A stretch of 64,000 nt of DNA from Psococerastis gibbosa (Eukaryota > Arthropoda > Insecta > Psocodea > Psocidae), in assembly GCA_963971405.1 (NCBI GenBank), contig OZ020487.1, positions 19,329,371 to 19,393,370 on the forward strand, read 5' to 3'. Of this stretch, positions 11,676 to 25,100 are shown one piece after another. A model generated the notes under the pieces. That model was given only the letters and a program-made list of their open reading frames with translations, was not told where the DNA came from and did no database searches. The position numbers and the translations under genes are program-made. The stretch's first letter is position 1. Every line of letters begins with the position of its first letter.

Positions 11676-14600
11676 GCTATTTTTCGTATTCATGTCAAAT
11701 GAATTTTTTGTAGCTACATTTACACCGATGAACACGCTGGAGCAATTGCCTAATGTTCGATACAGTACAGTAAGCCAAAATAAGCAATATTAAGACACCC
11801 ATATCTTTTCAAAACCTTTAAAAAAAATAAAATAAGTAAATAGCTACTTTTCGTATTCTTGCCGTATGAATTTTTTTAAGCTACATTTACACCGATGAAC
11901 ACGCAGGAGCAATTGCTCAATATTAAATACAATACATTGAGCCAAAATAAGCAAAATTAAGACACCTATATCTTTTAAAGACCTTTAAAAAAAAAAGAAG
12001 TATATAGCTATTTTTTGTATTCTTGTCGAATGAATTTTTTTTAGCTACATTTACACCGACGTACACGCAGGAGCAAATGGCCAATGTTAAGTACAATACA
12101 ATGAGCCAAAATAAGCCAAATTAAGACACCCTTATCATATCAAGACCTTTAAAAAAAATAAAATAAGTAAATAGCTATTTTTTTTTTCTTGTCGAATGAA
12201 TTTTTTTTAGCAACATTTACACCGATGAACACGCAGGAGCAAAGGGCCAATGTTAAGTACAATACAATGAGCCTAAATAAGCAAAATTAAGACACCTATA
12301 TCTTTTTAAGACCTTTAAAAAAAATAAAATAAGTAAATAGCTATTTTTCTTATTCTCGTCGAATGAATTTTTTTTAGCTACATTTACACCGATGAACACG
12401 CAGGAACAATTGCTCAATGTTGAGTACAATACGTTGAGCCTAAATAAGCAAAATTAAGACACCTATATCTTTTTAAGACCTTTAAAAAAATAAAATAAGT
12501 AAATAGCTATTTTTCTTATTCTTGTCGAATGAATTTTATTTAGCTACATTTACACCGATGAACACCCAGGAACAATTGTTCAATGTTAAGTACAATACAT
12601 TGAGCCAAAATAGGCAAAATTAAGGCACCTATATCTTTTTAGAACCTTTAAAAAAAATAAAATTAGTAATGAGCTATTTTTCTTACTCTTGTCGAATGAA
12701 TTTTATTTAGCTACATTTACACCGATGAACATGCAGGAGCAATTGCTCAATGTTAAGTACAATACAGTGAGCCAAAATAAGCAAAATTTAGACACCCATA
12801 TCATTTCAAGACCTATAAAAAAAATAAAATAAGTAAATAGCTATTTTTTTTATTCTTGTCGAATGAATTTCTTTTAGCAACATTTAAACCGATGAACACG
12901 CAGGAGCAATTGCTCAATGTCAAGTACAATACATTGAGCCAAAATAAGCAAAATTAAGACACCTATATCTTTTTAAAACCTTTAAAAAAATAAAATAAGT
13001 AAATAGCTATTTTTCTTATTCTTGTCGAATGAATTTTTTTTAGCTACATTTACACCGATGAAAACGCAGGAGCAAATGCTTAATGTTAAATACAATACAA
13101 TGAGCCAAAATAAGCCAAATTAAGACACCCGTGTCATATCAAGACCTTTAAAAAAAATAAAATAAGTATATAGCTATTTTTCGTATTCATGTCGAATGAA
13201 TTTTTTGTAGCTACATTTACACCGATGAACACGCAGGAGCAAGTGGCCAATGTAACGTACAATACAATGAGCCTAAATAAGCAAAATTAAGACACCTATA
13301 TCTTTTTAAGACCTTTAAAAAAATAAAATAAGTAAATAGCTATTTTTCTTATTCTTGTCGAATGAATTTGTTTTAGCTACATTTACACCGATGAACACGC
13401 AGGAACAATTGCTCAATGTTAAGTATAATACAATGAGCCAAAATAAGCAAAATTAAGACACGCTTATCATATCAAGACCTTTAAAAAAAATAAAATAAGT
13501 AAATAGCTATTTTTCTTATTCTTGTCGAATGAATTTGTTTTAGCTACATTTACACCGACGAACACGCAGGAACAATTGCTCAATGTTAAGTACAATACAT
13601 TGAGCCAAAATAAGCAAAATTAAGGCACCTATATCTTTTTAAAACCTTTAAAAAAAATAAAATAAGTATATAGCTATTTTTCGTATTCTTGACGAATGAA
13701 TTTTTTGTAGCTACATTTACACCGATGAACACGCAGGAGCAAATGGCCAATGTTAAGTACAAAACAATGAGCCTAAATAAGCAAAATTAAGACACCTATA
13801 TCTTTTTAAGACCTTTAAAAAAAATAAAATAAGTAAATAGCTATTTTTCTTATATTTGTCGATTGAATTTTTTTTAGCTACATTTACACCGATCAACACG
13901 CTGGAACAATTGCTCAATGTTAAGTACAATACATTGAGCCAAAATAAGCAAAATAAAGACACCTATATCTTTTTAACACCTTTAAAAAAAATAAAATAAG
14001 TAAATAGCTATATTTCTTATTCTTGTCGAATGAATTTTATTTAGCTACATTTACACCGATGAACAATCAGGAGCAATTGCTCAATGTTACGTTCAATACA
14101 ATGAGCCAAAATAAGCCAAATTAAGACACCCTTATCATATCAAGACCTTTAAAAAAAATAAAATAAGTAAATAGCTATTTTTCTTATTCTTGTCGAATGA
14201 ATTTTTTTTAGCTACATTTACACCGATGAACACGCAGGAGCAATTGCTTAATGTCAAGTACAATACAATGAGCCAAAATAAGCAAAATTAAGACACCTAT
14301 ATCTTTTAAAAACCTTCAAAAAATAAAATAAGTAAATAGCTATTTTTCTTATTCTTGTCGAATGAATTTTATTTAGCTACATTTACACCGATGAACACGC
14401 AGGAACAATTGTTCAATGTTAAAAACAATACATTGAGCCAAAATTGGCAAAATTAAGGCACCTATATCTTTTTAGAACCTTTAAAAAAAAATAAAATTAG
14501 TAAAGAGCTATTTTTCTTACTCTTGTCGAATGAATTTTATTTAGCTACATTTACACCGATGAACATGCAGGAGCAATTGCTCAATGTTAAGTACAATACA

Positions 14601-17600
14601 GTGAGCCAAAATAAGCAAAATTTAGACACCCATATCATTTCAAGACCTATAAAAAAAATAAAATAAGTAAATAGCTATTTTTTTTATTCTTGTCGAATGA
14701 ATTTTGTTTAGCTACATTTACTCCGATGAACACGCAGGAGCAATTGCTCAATGTTAAGTACAATACTGTGAGTCAAAATAAGCAAAATTAAGACACCCAT
14801 ATCATTTCAAGACCATTAAAAAAATAAAATAAGTATATAGCTATTATCGTATTCTTGTCGAATGAATTTTTTGTAGCTACATTTACACCGATGAACACGC
14901 AGGAGGAATTGTTCAATGTTAAGTCCTACAAAATGTACCTTAACAAGCAAAATTAAGACACCTATATCTTTTTAAGACCTTTAAAAAAATAAAATAAGTA
15001 AATAGCTATTTTTCTTATTCTTGTCTAATGAATTTTTTTTAGCTACATTTACACCGATGAACACGCAGGAAAAATTGCATAATGTTAAGTACAATACATT
15101 GAGCCAAAATAAGTAAAATTAAGACACCTATATCTTTTTAAAACCTTTAAAAAAATAAAATAAGTAAATAGCTATTTTTTTTATTCTTGTCGAATGAATT
15201 TTTTTTAGCTACATTTACACCGACGTACACGCAGGAGCAAGTGTTCAATGTTGAGTACAAGACAATGAGCCTAAATAAGCAAAATTAAGACACCTATATC
15301 TTTTTATGACCTTTAAAAAAAATAAAATAAGTATATAGCAATTTTTTGTATTCTTGTCGAATGAATTTTTTGTAGCTACATTTACACAGATGAACACGCA
15401 GGAGCAATTGGTCAATGTTTAATACAACACAGTGAGCCTAAACAAGCAAAATTAGACACCTATATCTTTTTAAGACCTTTAAAAAAAATAAAATAAGTAA
15501 ATAGCTATTTTTTTTATTCTTGTCGAATGAATTTTGTTTAGCTACATTTACTCCGATGAACATGCAGGAGCAATTGCTCAAAGTTAAGTACAATACAGTG
15601 AGTCAAAATAAGCAATATTAAGACACCCTTATCTTATCAAGACCTTTAAAAAAAATAAAATAAGTATATAGCTATTATCGTATTCTTGTCGAATGAATTT
15701 TTTGTAGCTACATTTACACCGATGAACACGCAGGAGCAATTGTTCAATGTTAAGTCCTACACAATGTACCTAAACAAGCAAAATTAAGACACCTATATCT
15801 TTTCAAGACCTTTAAAAAAAAAAAATAAGTAAATAGCTATTTTTCTTATTCTTGTCGAATGAATTTTTTTTAGCTACATTTACACCGATGAACACGCAGG
15901 AGCAATTGGTCAATGTTAAGTACAATACAGTGAGCCTAAACAAGCAAAATTAGACACCGATATCTTTTTAAGACCTTTAAAAAAAATAAAATAAGTAAAT
16001 AGCTATTTTTTTTATTCTTGTCGAATGAATTTTGTTTAGCTACATTTACTCCGATGAACACGCAGGAGCAATTGCTCAATGTTAAATACAATACAGTGAG
16101 TCAAAATAAGCAAAATTAAGACACCCATATCATTTCAAGACCATTAAAAAAAAAAAAATAAGTATATAGCTATTATCGTATTCTTGTCGAATGAATTTTT
16201 TGTAGCTACATTTACACCGATGAACACGCAGGAGCAATTGTTCAATGTTAAGTCCTACACAATGTACCTAAACAAGCAAAATTAAGACACCTATATTTTT
16301 TTAAGACCTTTAAAAAAATAAAATAAGTAAATAGCTATTTTTCTTATTCTTGTCGAATGAATTTTTTTTAGCTACATTTACACCGATGAACACGCAGGAG
16401 CAATTGCTCAATGTTAAATACAATACATTGAGCCAAAATAAGCAAAACTAAGACACCCATATCATTTCAAGACCATTAAAAAAAATAAAATAGGTATATA
16501 GCTATTATCGTATTCTTGTCGAATGAATTTTTTGTAGCTACATTTACACCGATGAACACGCAGGAGCAAGTGGTCAATGTTAAGTACAATACAATGAGCC
16601 TAAACAAGCAAAATTTATACACCTATATCTTTTTAAGACCTTTAAAAAAAATAAAATAAGTATATAGCTATTATCGTATTCTTGTCGAATGAATTTTGTG
16701 TAGCTACATTTACACCGATGAACACGCAGGAGCAATTGTTCAATGTTATGTCCTACACAATGTACCTAAACAAGCAAAATTAAGACACCTATATCTTTTT
16801 AAAACCTTTAAAAAAAATAAAATAAGTAAATAGCTATTTTTCTTATTCTTGTCGAATGAATTTTTTTTAGCTACATTTACACCGATGAACACGCAGGAGC
16901 AATTGCTCAATGTTAAGTACAATACAATGAGCCCAAAATAAGCAAAATTAAGACACTCATGTCATATGAAGACCTTTAAAAAAAAAAATAAGTATATAGC
17001 TATTTTTCGTATTCTTGTCGAATGAATTTTTTGTAGCTACATTTACACAGATGAACACGCTGGAGCAATTGCTTAATGTTAGATACAGTACAGTGAGCCA
17101 AAATAAGCAATACTAAGACACCCATATCATTTCAAAACCTTTTAAAAAAATAAAATAAGTAAATAGCTATTTTTCTTATTCTTGTCGAATGAATTTTTTT
17201 TAGCTACATTTACACCGATGAACACGCAGGAGCAATTGTTCAATATTAAATACATTACATTGAGCCAAAATAAGCAAAATTAAGACACCTATATCTTTTA
17301 AAGACCTTTAAAAAAAAAAGAAGTAAATAGCTATTTTTTTATTCTTGTCGAATGAATTTTGTTTAGCTACATTTACACCGATGAACACGCAGGAGCAATT
17401 GCTCAATGTTAATTACAATACAATGAGCAAAAATAAGCCAAATTAAGACACCCGGGTCATATCAAGACCTTTAAAAAAAATAAAATAAGTATAGAGCTAT
17501 TTTTCGTATTCTGGTCGAATGAATTTTTTGTAGCTGCATTTACACCGATGAACACGCAGGAGCAATTGCTCAATATTAAATACAATACAATGAGCCTAAA

Positions 17601-20600
17601 TAAGCAAAATTAAGACACCTATATCTTTTTATGACCTTTAAAAAAAATAAAATAAGTATATAGCAATTTTTTGTATTCTTGTCGAATGAATTTTTTGTAG
17701 CTACATTTACACAGATGAACACGCAGGAGCAATTGGTCAATGTTGAGTACAATACAGTGAGCCCAAACAAGCAAAATTAAGACACCTATATCTTTTTAAG
17801 ACCTTTAAAAAAAAAAAATAAGTAAATAGCTATTTTTCTTATTCTTGTCGAATGAATTTTTTTTTGCTACATTTACACCGATGAACACGCAGGAGCAATT
17901 GTTCAATGTTAAGTACAATACAATGAGCCAAAATAAGCCAAATTAAGACACCCTTATCATATCAAGACCTTTAAAAAAAATAAAATAAGTAAATAGCAAT
18001 TTTTTTTATTCTTGTCGAATGAATTTTTTTAGCAACATTTACACCGATGAACACTCAGGAGCAAGTGGCCAATATTAAGTACAATACAATGAGCCTAAAT
18101 AAGCAAAATTAAGACACCTATATCTTTTTAAGACCTTTAAAAAAAATAAAATAAGTAAATAGCTATTTTTCTTATTCTTGTCGAATGAATTTTTTTTAGC
18201 CACATTTACACCGATGAACACGCAGGAACAATTGCCCAATGTTAAGTACGATACAATGAGCCAAAATAAGCAAAATTAAGACACCTATATCTTTTTTAAA
18301 CCTTTAAAAAAAATAAAATAAGTAAATAGCTATTTTTCTTATTCTTGTCGAATGAATTTTTTTTAGCTACATTTACACCGATGAACACGCAGGAGCAATT
18401 GCTCAATGTTAAGTACAATACAATGAGCCAAAGTATGCAAAATTAAGACACTCATGTCATATCAAGACCTTTAAAAAAAAAATAAGTATATAGCATTTTT
18501 CGTATTCTTGTCGAATGAATTTTTTGTAGCTACATTTACACCGATGAACACGCTGGAGCAATTGCCTAATGTTAGATACAGTACATTGAGCCAAAATAAG
18601 CAATATTAAGACACCCATATCTTTTCAAAACCTTTAAAAAAAATAAAATAAGTAAATAGCTATTTTTCGTATTCTTGCCGTATGAATTTTTTTAAGCTAC
18701 ATTTACACCGATGAACACGCAGGAGCGATTGCTCAATATTAAATACAATACATTGAGCCAAAATAAGCAAAATTAAGACACCTATATCTTTTTAAGACCT
18801 TTAAAAAAAATAAAATAAGTAAATAGCTATTTTTCTTATTCTTGTCGAATGAATTTTGTTTAGCTACATTTACTCCGATGAACACGCAGGAGCAATTGCT
18901 CAATGTTAAGTACAATACAGTGAGTCAAAATAAGCAAAATTAAGACACCCATATCATTTCAAGACCATTAAAAAAAATAAAATAAGTATATAGCTATTAT
19001 CGTATTCTTGTCGAATGAATTTTTTGTAGCTACATTTACACCGATGAACACGCAAGAGCAATTGTTTAATGTTAAGTCGTACACAATGTACCTAAACAAG
19101 CAAAATTAAGACACCTATATCTTTTTTAAACCTTTAAAAAAATAAAATAAGTAAATAGCAATTTTTCTTATTCTTGTCGAATGAATTTTTTTTAGCTACA
19201 TTTACACCGATGAACACGCAGGAACAATCGCTCAATGTTAAGTACAATACAATGAGCCAAAATAAGCAAAATTAAGACACCTATATCTTTTTAAGACCTT
19301 TAAAAAAAATAAAATAAGTAAATAGCTATTTTTCTTATTCTTGTCGAATGAATTTTGTTTAGCTACATTTACTCCGATGAACACGCAGGAGCAATTGCTC
19401 AATGTTAAGTACAATACAGTGAGTCAAAATAAGCAAAATTAAGACACCCATATCATTTCAAGACCATTAAAAACAATAAAATAAGTATATAGCTATTATC
19501 GTATTCTTGTCGAATGAATTTTTTGTAGCTACATTTACACCGATGAACACGCAGGAGCAATTGTTCAATGTTAAGTCCTACACAATGTACCTAAACAAGC
19601 AAAATTAAGACACCTATATCTTTTTAAGACCTTTAAAAAATAAAATAAGTAAATAGCTATTTTTCTTATTCTTGTCGAATGAATATTTTTTAGCTAAATT
19701 TACACCGATGAACACGCAGGAGCAATTGCTCAATATTAAATACAATACATTGAGCCAAAATAAGCAAAATTAAGACACCTATATCTTTTTAAGACCTTTA
19801 AAAAAAAAAGAAGTATATAGCTATTTTTTGTATTCTTGTCGAATGAATTTTTTTTAGCTACATTTACACCGACGTACACGCAGGAGCAAATGGTCAATGT
19901 TAAGTACCATACAATGAGCCTAAATAAGCAAAATTAAGGCACCTTTATCTTTTTAAGACCTTTAAAAAAATAAAATAAGTAAATAGCTATTTTTCTTATT
20001 CTTGTCGAATGAATTTTTTTTAGCTACATTTACACCGATGAACACGCAGGAACAATTGCTCAATGTCAAGTACAATACATTGAGCCACAATAAGCAAAAT
20101 TAAGACACCCACATCATTTCAAGACCATTAAAAAAAATAAAATAAGTATATAGCTATTATCGTATTCTTGTCGAATGAATTTTTTGTAGCTACATTTACA
20201 CCGATGAACACGCAGGAGCAAGTGGTCAATGTTAAGTACAATACAATGAGCCTAAATAAGCAAAATTAAGACACCTATATCTTTATAAGACCTTTAAAAA
20301 AAAAAATAAGTAAATAGCTATTTTTCGTATTCTTGCCGTATGAATTTTTTTAAGCTACATTTACACCGATGAACACGCAGGAGCAATTGCTCAATATTAA
20401 ATACATTACATTGAGCCAAAATACGCAAAATTAAGACACCTATATCTTTTAAAGACCTTTAAAAAAAAAGAAGTAAATAGCTATTTTTCTTATTCTTGTC
20501 GAATGAATTTTGTTTAGCTACATTTACACCGATGAACACGCAGGAGCAATTGCTCAATGTTAATTACAATACAATGAGCAAAAATAAGCCAAATTAAGAC

Positions 20601-22142
20601 ACCCGGGTCATATCAAGACCTTTAAAAAAAAAAAAATAAGTATAGAGCTATTTTTCGTATTCTTGTCGAATGAATTTTTTTTAGCAACATTTACACCGAT
20701 GAACACGCAGGAGCAATTGCACAATGTTAAATACAATACAATGAGCCGAAATAAGCAAAATTTAGACACCCTTATCATATCAAGACCTTAAAAAAAATAA
20801 TATAAGTAAATAGCTATTTTTTTTATTCTTGTCGAATGAATTTTTTTTAGCAACATTTACACCGATGAACACGCTGGAGCAATTGCCTAATGTTAGATAC
20901 AGTACAGTGAGCTAAAATAAGCAAAATTAAGGCACCTATATCTTTTTAAAACCTTTAAAAAAAATAAAATAAGTAAATAGCTATTTTTCTTATTCTTGTC
21001 GAATGAATTTTATGTAGCTACATTTACACCGATGAACACGCAGGAGCAATTGCTCAATGTTAAGTACAATACAATGAGCCAAAATAAGCAAAATTAAGAC
21101 ACCAATATCTTTTTAAAACCTTTAAAAAAAATAAAATAAGTAAATAGCTATTTTTCTTATTCTTGTCGAATGAATTTTTTTTAGCTACATTTACACCGAT
21201 GAACACGCAGGAGCAATTGCTCAATGTTAAGTACAATACAATGAGCCAAAATAAGCAAAATTAAGACACTCATATCATATCAAGACCTTTAAAAAAAAAA
21301 ATAAGTATATAGCTATTTTTCGAATTCTTGTCGAATGAATTTTTTGTAGCTACATTTACACCGATGAACACGCTGGAGCAATTGCCAAATGTTAGATACA
21401 ATACAATGAGCCAAAATAAGCAAAATTAAGACACCTGTATCTTTTTAAAACCTTTAAAAAAAATAAAATAAGTAATTAGCTATTTTTCGTATTCTTGCCG
21501 TATGAATTTTTTTAAGCTACATTTACACCGATGAACACGCAGGAGCAATTGCTCAATGTTACGTACAATACATGGAGCCAAAATAAGCAAAATAAAGACA
21601 CCTATATCTTTTTAAAACCTTTAAAAAAAAAAATAAGTAAATAGCTATTTTTCTTATTCTTGTCGAATGAATTTTTTTTAGCCACATTTACACCGATGAA
21701 CACGCAGTAACAATTGCTCAATGTTAAGTACAATACAATGAGCCAAAATTAGCAAAATTAAGACACCTATATCTTTTTAAAACCTTTAAAAAAAATAAAA
21801 TAAGTAAATAGCTATTTTTCTTATTCTTGTCGAATGAATTTTTTTTAGCCACATTTACGCCGATGAACACGCAGGAACAATTGCTCAGTGTTAAGTACAA
21901 TACAATGAGCCAAAATAAGCAAAATTAAGACACCTATATCTTTTTAAAACCTTTAAAAAAAATAAAATAAGCAAATAGCTATTTTTCGTATTCATGTCGA
22001 ATGAATTTTTTTTAGCTACATTTACACCGATGAACACGCAGGAGCAAGTGGCCAATGTTAAGTACAATACAGTGAGCCAAAATAAGCAAAATTAAGACAC
22101 TCATGTCATATCAAGACCTTTAAAAAAAAAAATAAGTATATA
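11676..22142 (+). repeat. Long HOR copy 1: 63 monomers, 10,467 bp
   Basis: The ordered series of distinguishable monomers from 11676 to 22142 starts again at 22143 with the same variants (CATGTCAAATG, GCTAATGTTCGATAC-like block, GCTACTTTTCG and so on). The offset is 10,468 bp for 12007-14339, matched monomer by monomer. Compared with copy 2 and with 45106-45603, this copy lacks two monomers at 16334, where a mosaic monomer stands instead of three. Internal markers in order: 12007 GACGTACACG; 12506 and 14339 GAACAATTGTTC; 14674 ACTCCG; 14840 CTATTATCG; 17330 short landmark; 18329 GTATGC; 20647 GCACAATG; 21312 CGAATTC; 21644 CAGTAAC. Confidence 0.93.
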
Positions 22143-25100
22143 GCTATTTTTCGTATTCATGTCAAATGAATTTTTTGTAGCTACATTTACACCGATGAAC
22201 ACGCTGGAGCAATTGCCTAATGTTCGATACAGTACAGTAAGCCAAAATAAGCAATATTAAGACACCCATATTTTTTCAAAACCTTTAAAAAAAATAAAAT
22301 AAGTAAATAGCTACTTTTCGTATTCTTGCCGTATGAATTTTTTTAAGCTACATTTACACCGATGAACACGCAGGAGCAATTGCTCAATATTAAATACAAT
22401 ACATTGAGCCAAAATAAGCAAAATTAAGACACCTATATCTTTTAAAGACCTTTAAAAAAAAAAAAAAGTATATAGCTATTTTTTGTATTCTTGTCGAATG
22501 AATTTTTTTTAGCTACATTTACACCGACGTACACGCAGGAGCAAATGGTCAATGTTAAGTACAATACAATGAGCCAAAATAAGCCAAATTAAGACACCCT
22601 TATCATATCAAGACCTTTAAAAAAAATAAAATAAGTAAATAGCTATTTTTTTTTTCTTGTCGAATGAATTTTTTTTAGCAACATTTACACCGATGAACAC
22701 GCAGGAGCAAAGGGCCAATGTTAAGTACAATACAATGAGCCTAAATAAGCAAAATTAAGACACCTATATCTTTTTAAGACCTTTAAAAAAAATAAAATAA
22801 GTAAATAGCTATTTTTCTTATTCTCGTCGAATGAATTTTTTTTAGCTACATTTACACCGATGAACACGCAGGAACAATTGCTCAATGTTGAGTACAATAC
22901 GTTGAGCCTAAATAAGCAAAATTAAGACACCTATATCTTTTTAAGACCTTTAAAAAAATAAAATAAGTAAATAGCTATTTTTCTTATTCTTGTCGAATGA
23001 ATTTTATTTAGCTACATTTACACCGATGAACACGCAGGAACAATTGTTCAATGTTAAGTACAATACATTGAGCCAAAATAGGCAAAATTAAGGCACCTAT
23101 ATCTTTTTAGAACCTTTAAAAAAAATAAAATTAGTAATGAGCTATTTTTCTTACTCTTGTCGAATGAATTTTATTTAGCTACATTTACACCGATGAACAT
23201 GCAGGAGCAATTGCTCAATGTTAAGTACAATACAGTGAGCCAAAATAAGCAAAATTTAGACACCCATATCATTTCAAGACCTATAAAAAAAATAAAATAA
23301 GTAAATAGCTATTTTTTTTATTCTTGTCGAATGAATTTCTTTTAGCAACATTTAAACCGATGAACACGCAGGAGCAATTGCTCAATGTCAAGTACAATAC
23401 ATTGAGCCAAAATAAGCAAAATTAAGACACCTATATCTTTTTAAAACCTTTAAAAAAATAAAATAAGTAAATAGCTATTTTTCTTATTCTTGTCGAATGA
23501 ATTTTTTTTAGCTACATTTACACCGATGAAAACGCAGGAGCAAATGCTTAATGTTAAATACAATACAATGAGCCAAAATAAGCCAAATTAAGACACCCGT
23601 GTCATATCAAGACCTTTAAAAAAAATAAAATAAGTATATAGCTATTTTTCGTATTCATGTCGAATGAATTTTTTGTAGCTACATTTACACCGATGAACAC
23701 GCAGGAGCAAGTGGCCAATGTAACGTACAATACAATGAGCCTAAATAAGCAAAATTAAGACACCTATATCTTTTTAAGACCTTTAAAAAAATAAAATAAG
23801 TAAATAGCTATTTTTCTTATTCTTGTCGAATGAATTTGTTTTAGCTACATTTACACCGATGAACACGCAGGAACAATTGCTCAATGTTAAGTATAATACA
23901 ATGAGCCAAAATAAGCAAAATTAAGACACGCTTATCATATCAAGACCTTTAAAAAAAATAAAATAAGTAAATAGCTATTTTTCTTATTCTTGTCGAATGA
24001 ATTTGTTTTAGCTACATTTACACCGACGAACACGCAGGAACAATTGCTCAATGTTAAGTACAATACATTGAGCCAAAATAAGCAAAATTAAGGCACCTAT
24101 ATCTTTTTAAAACCTTTAAAAAAAATAAAATAAGTATATAGCTATTTTTCGTATTCTTGACGAATGAATTTTTTGTAGCTACATTTACACCGATGAACAC
24201 GCAGGAGCAAATGGCCAATGTTAAGTACAAAACAATGAGCCTAAATAAGCAAAATTAAGACACCTATATCTTTTTAAGACCTTTAAAAAAAATAAAATAA
24301 GTAAATAGCTATTTTTCTTATATTTGTCGATTGAATTTTTTTTAGCTACATTTACACCGATCAACACGCTGGAACAATTGCTCAATGTTAAGTACAATAC
24401 ATTGAGCCAAAATAAGCAAAATAAAGACACCTATATCTTTTTAACACCTTTAAAAAAAATAAAATAAGTAAATAGCTATATTTCTTATTCTTGTCGAATG
24501 AATTTTATTTAGCTACATTTACACCGATGAACAATCAGGAGCAATTGCTCAATGTTACGTTCAATACAATGAGCCAAAATAAGCAAAATTAAGACACCCT
24601 TATCATATCAAGACCTATAAAAAAAATAAAATAAGTAAATAGCTATTTTTCTTATTCTTGTCGAATGAATTTTTTTTAGCTACATTTACACCGATGAACA
24701 CGCAGGAGCAATTGCTTAATGTCAAGTACAATACAATGAGCCAAAATAAGCAAAATTAAGACACCTATATCTTTTAAAAACCTTCAAAAAATAAAATAAG
24801 TAAATAGCTATTTTTCTTATTCTTGTCGAATGAATTTTATTTAGCTACATTTACACCGATGAACACGCAGGAACAATTGTTCAATGTTAAAAACAATACA
24901 TTGAGCCAAAATTGGCAAAATTAAGGCACCTATATCTTTTTAGAACCTTTAAAAAAAATAAAATTAGTAAAGAGCTATTTTTCTTACTCTTGTCGAATGA
25001 ATTTTATTTAGCTACATTTACACCGATGAACATGCAGGAGCAATTGCTCAATGTTAAGTACAATACAGTGAGCCAAAATAAGCAAAATTTAGACACCCAT

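Noticed and set aside
17576..17770. Minus-strand open frame of 64 codons, recurring at 46679, 50995, 59300 and 63616
   Set aside because: Same reasoning: a monomer-derived frame multiplied by HOR duplication, absent from long-HOR copy 2 because one monomer is deleted there.
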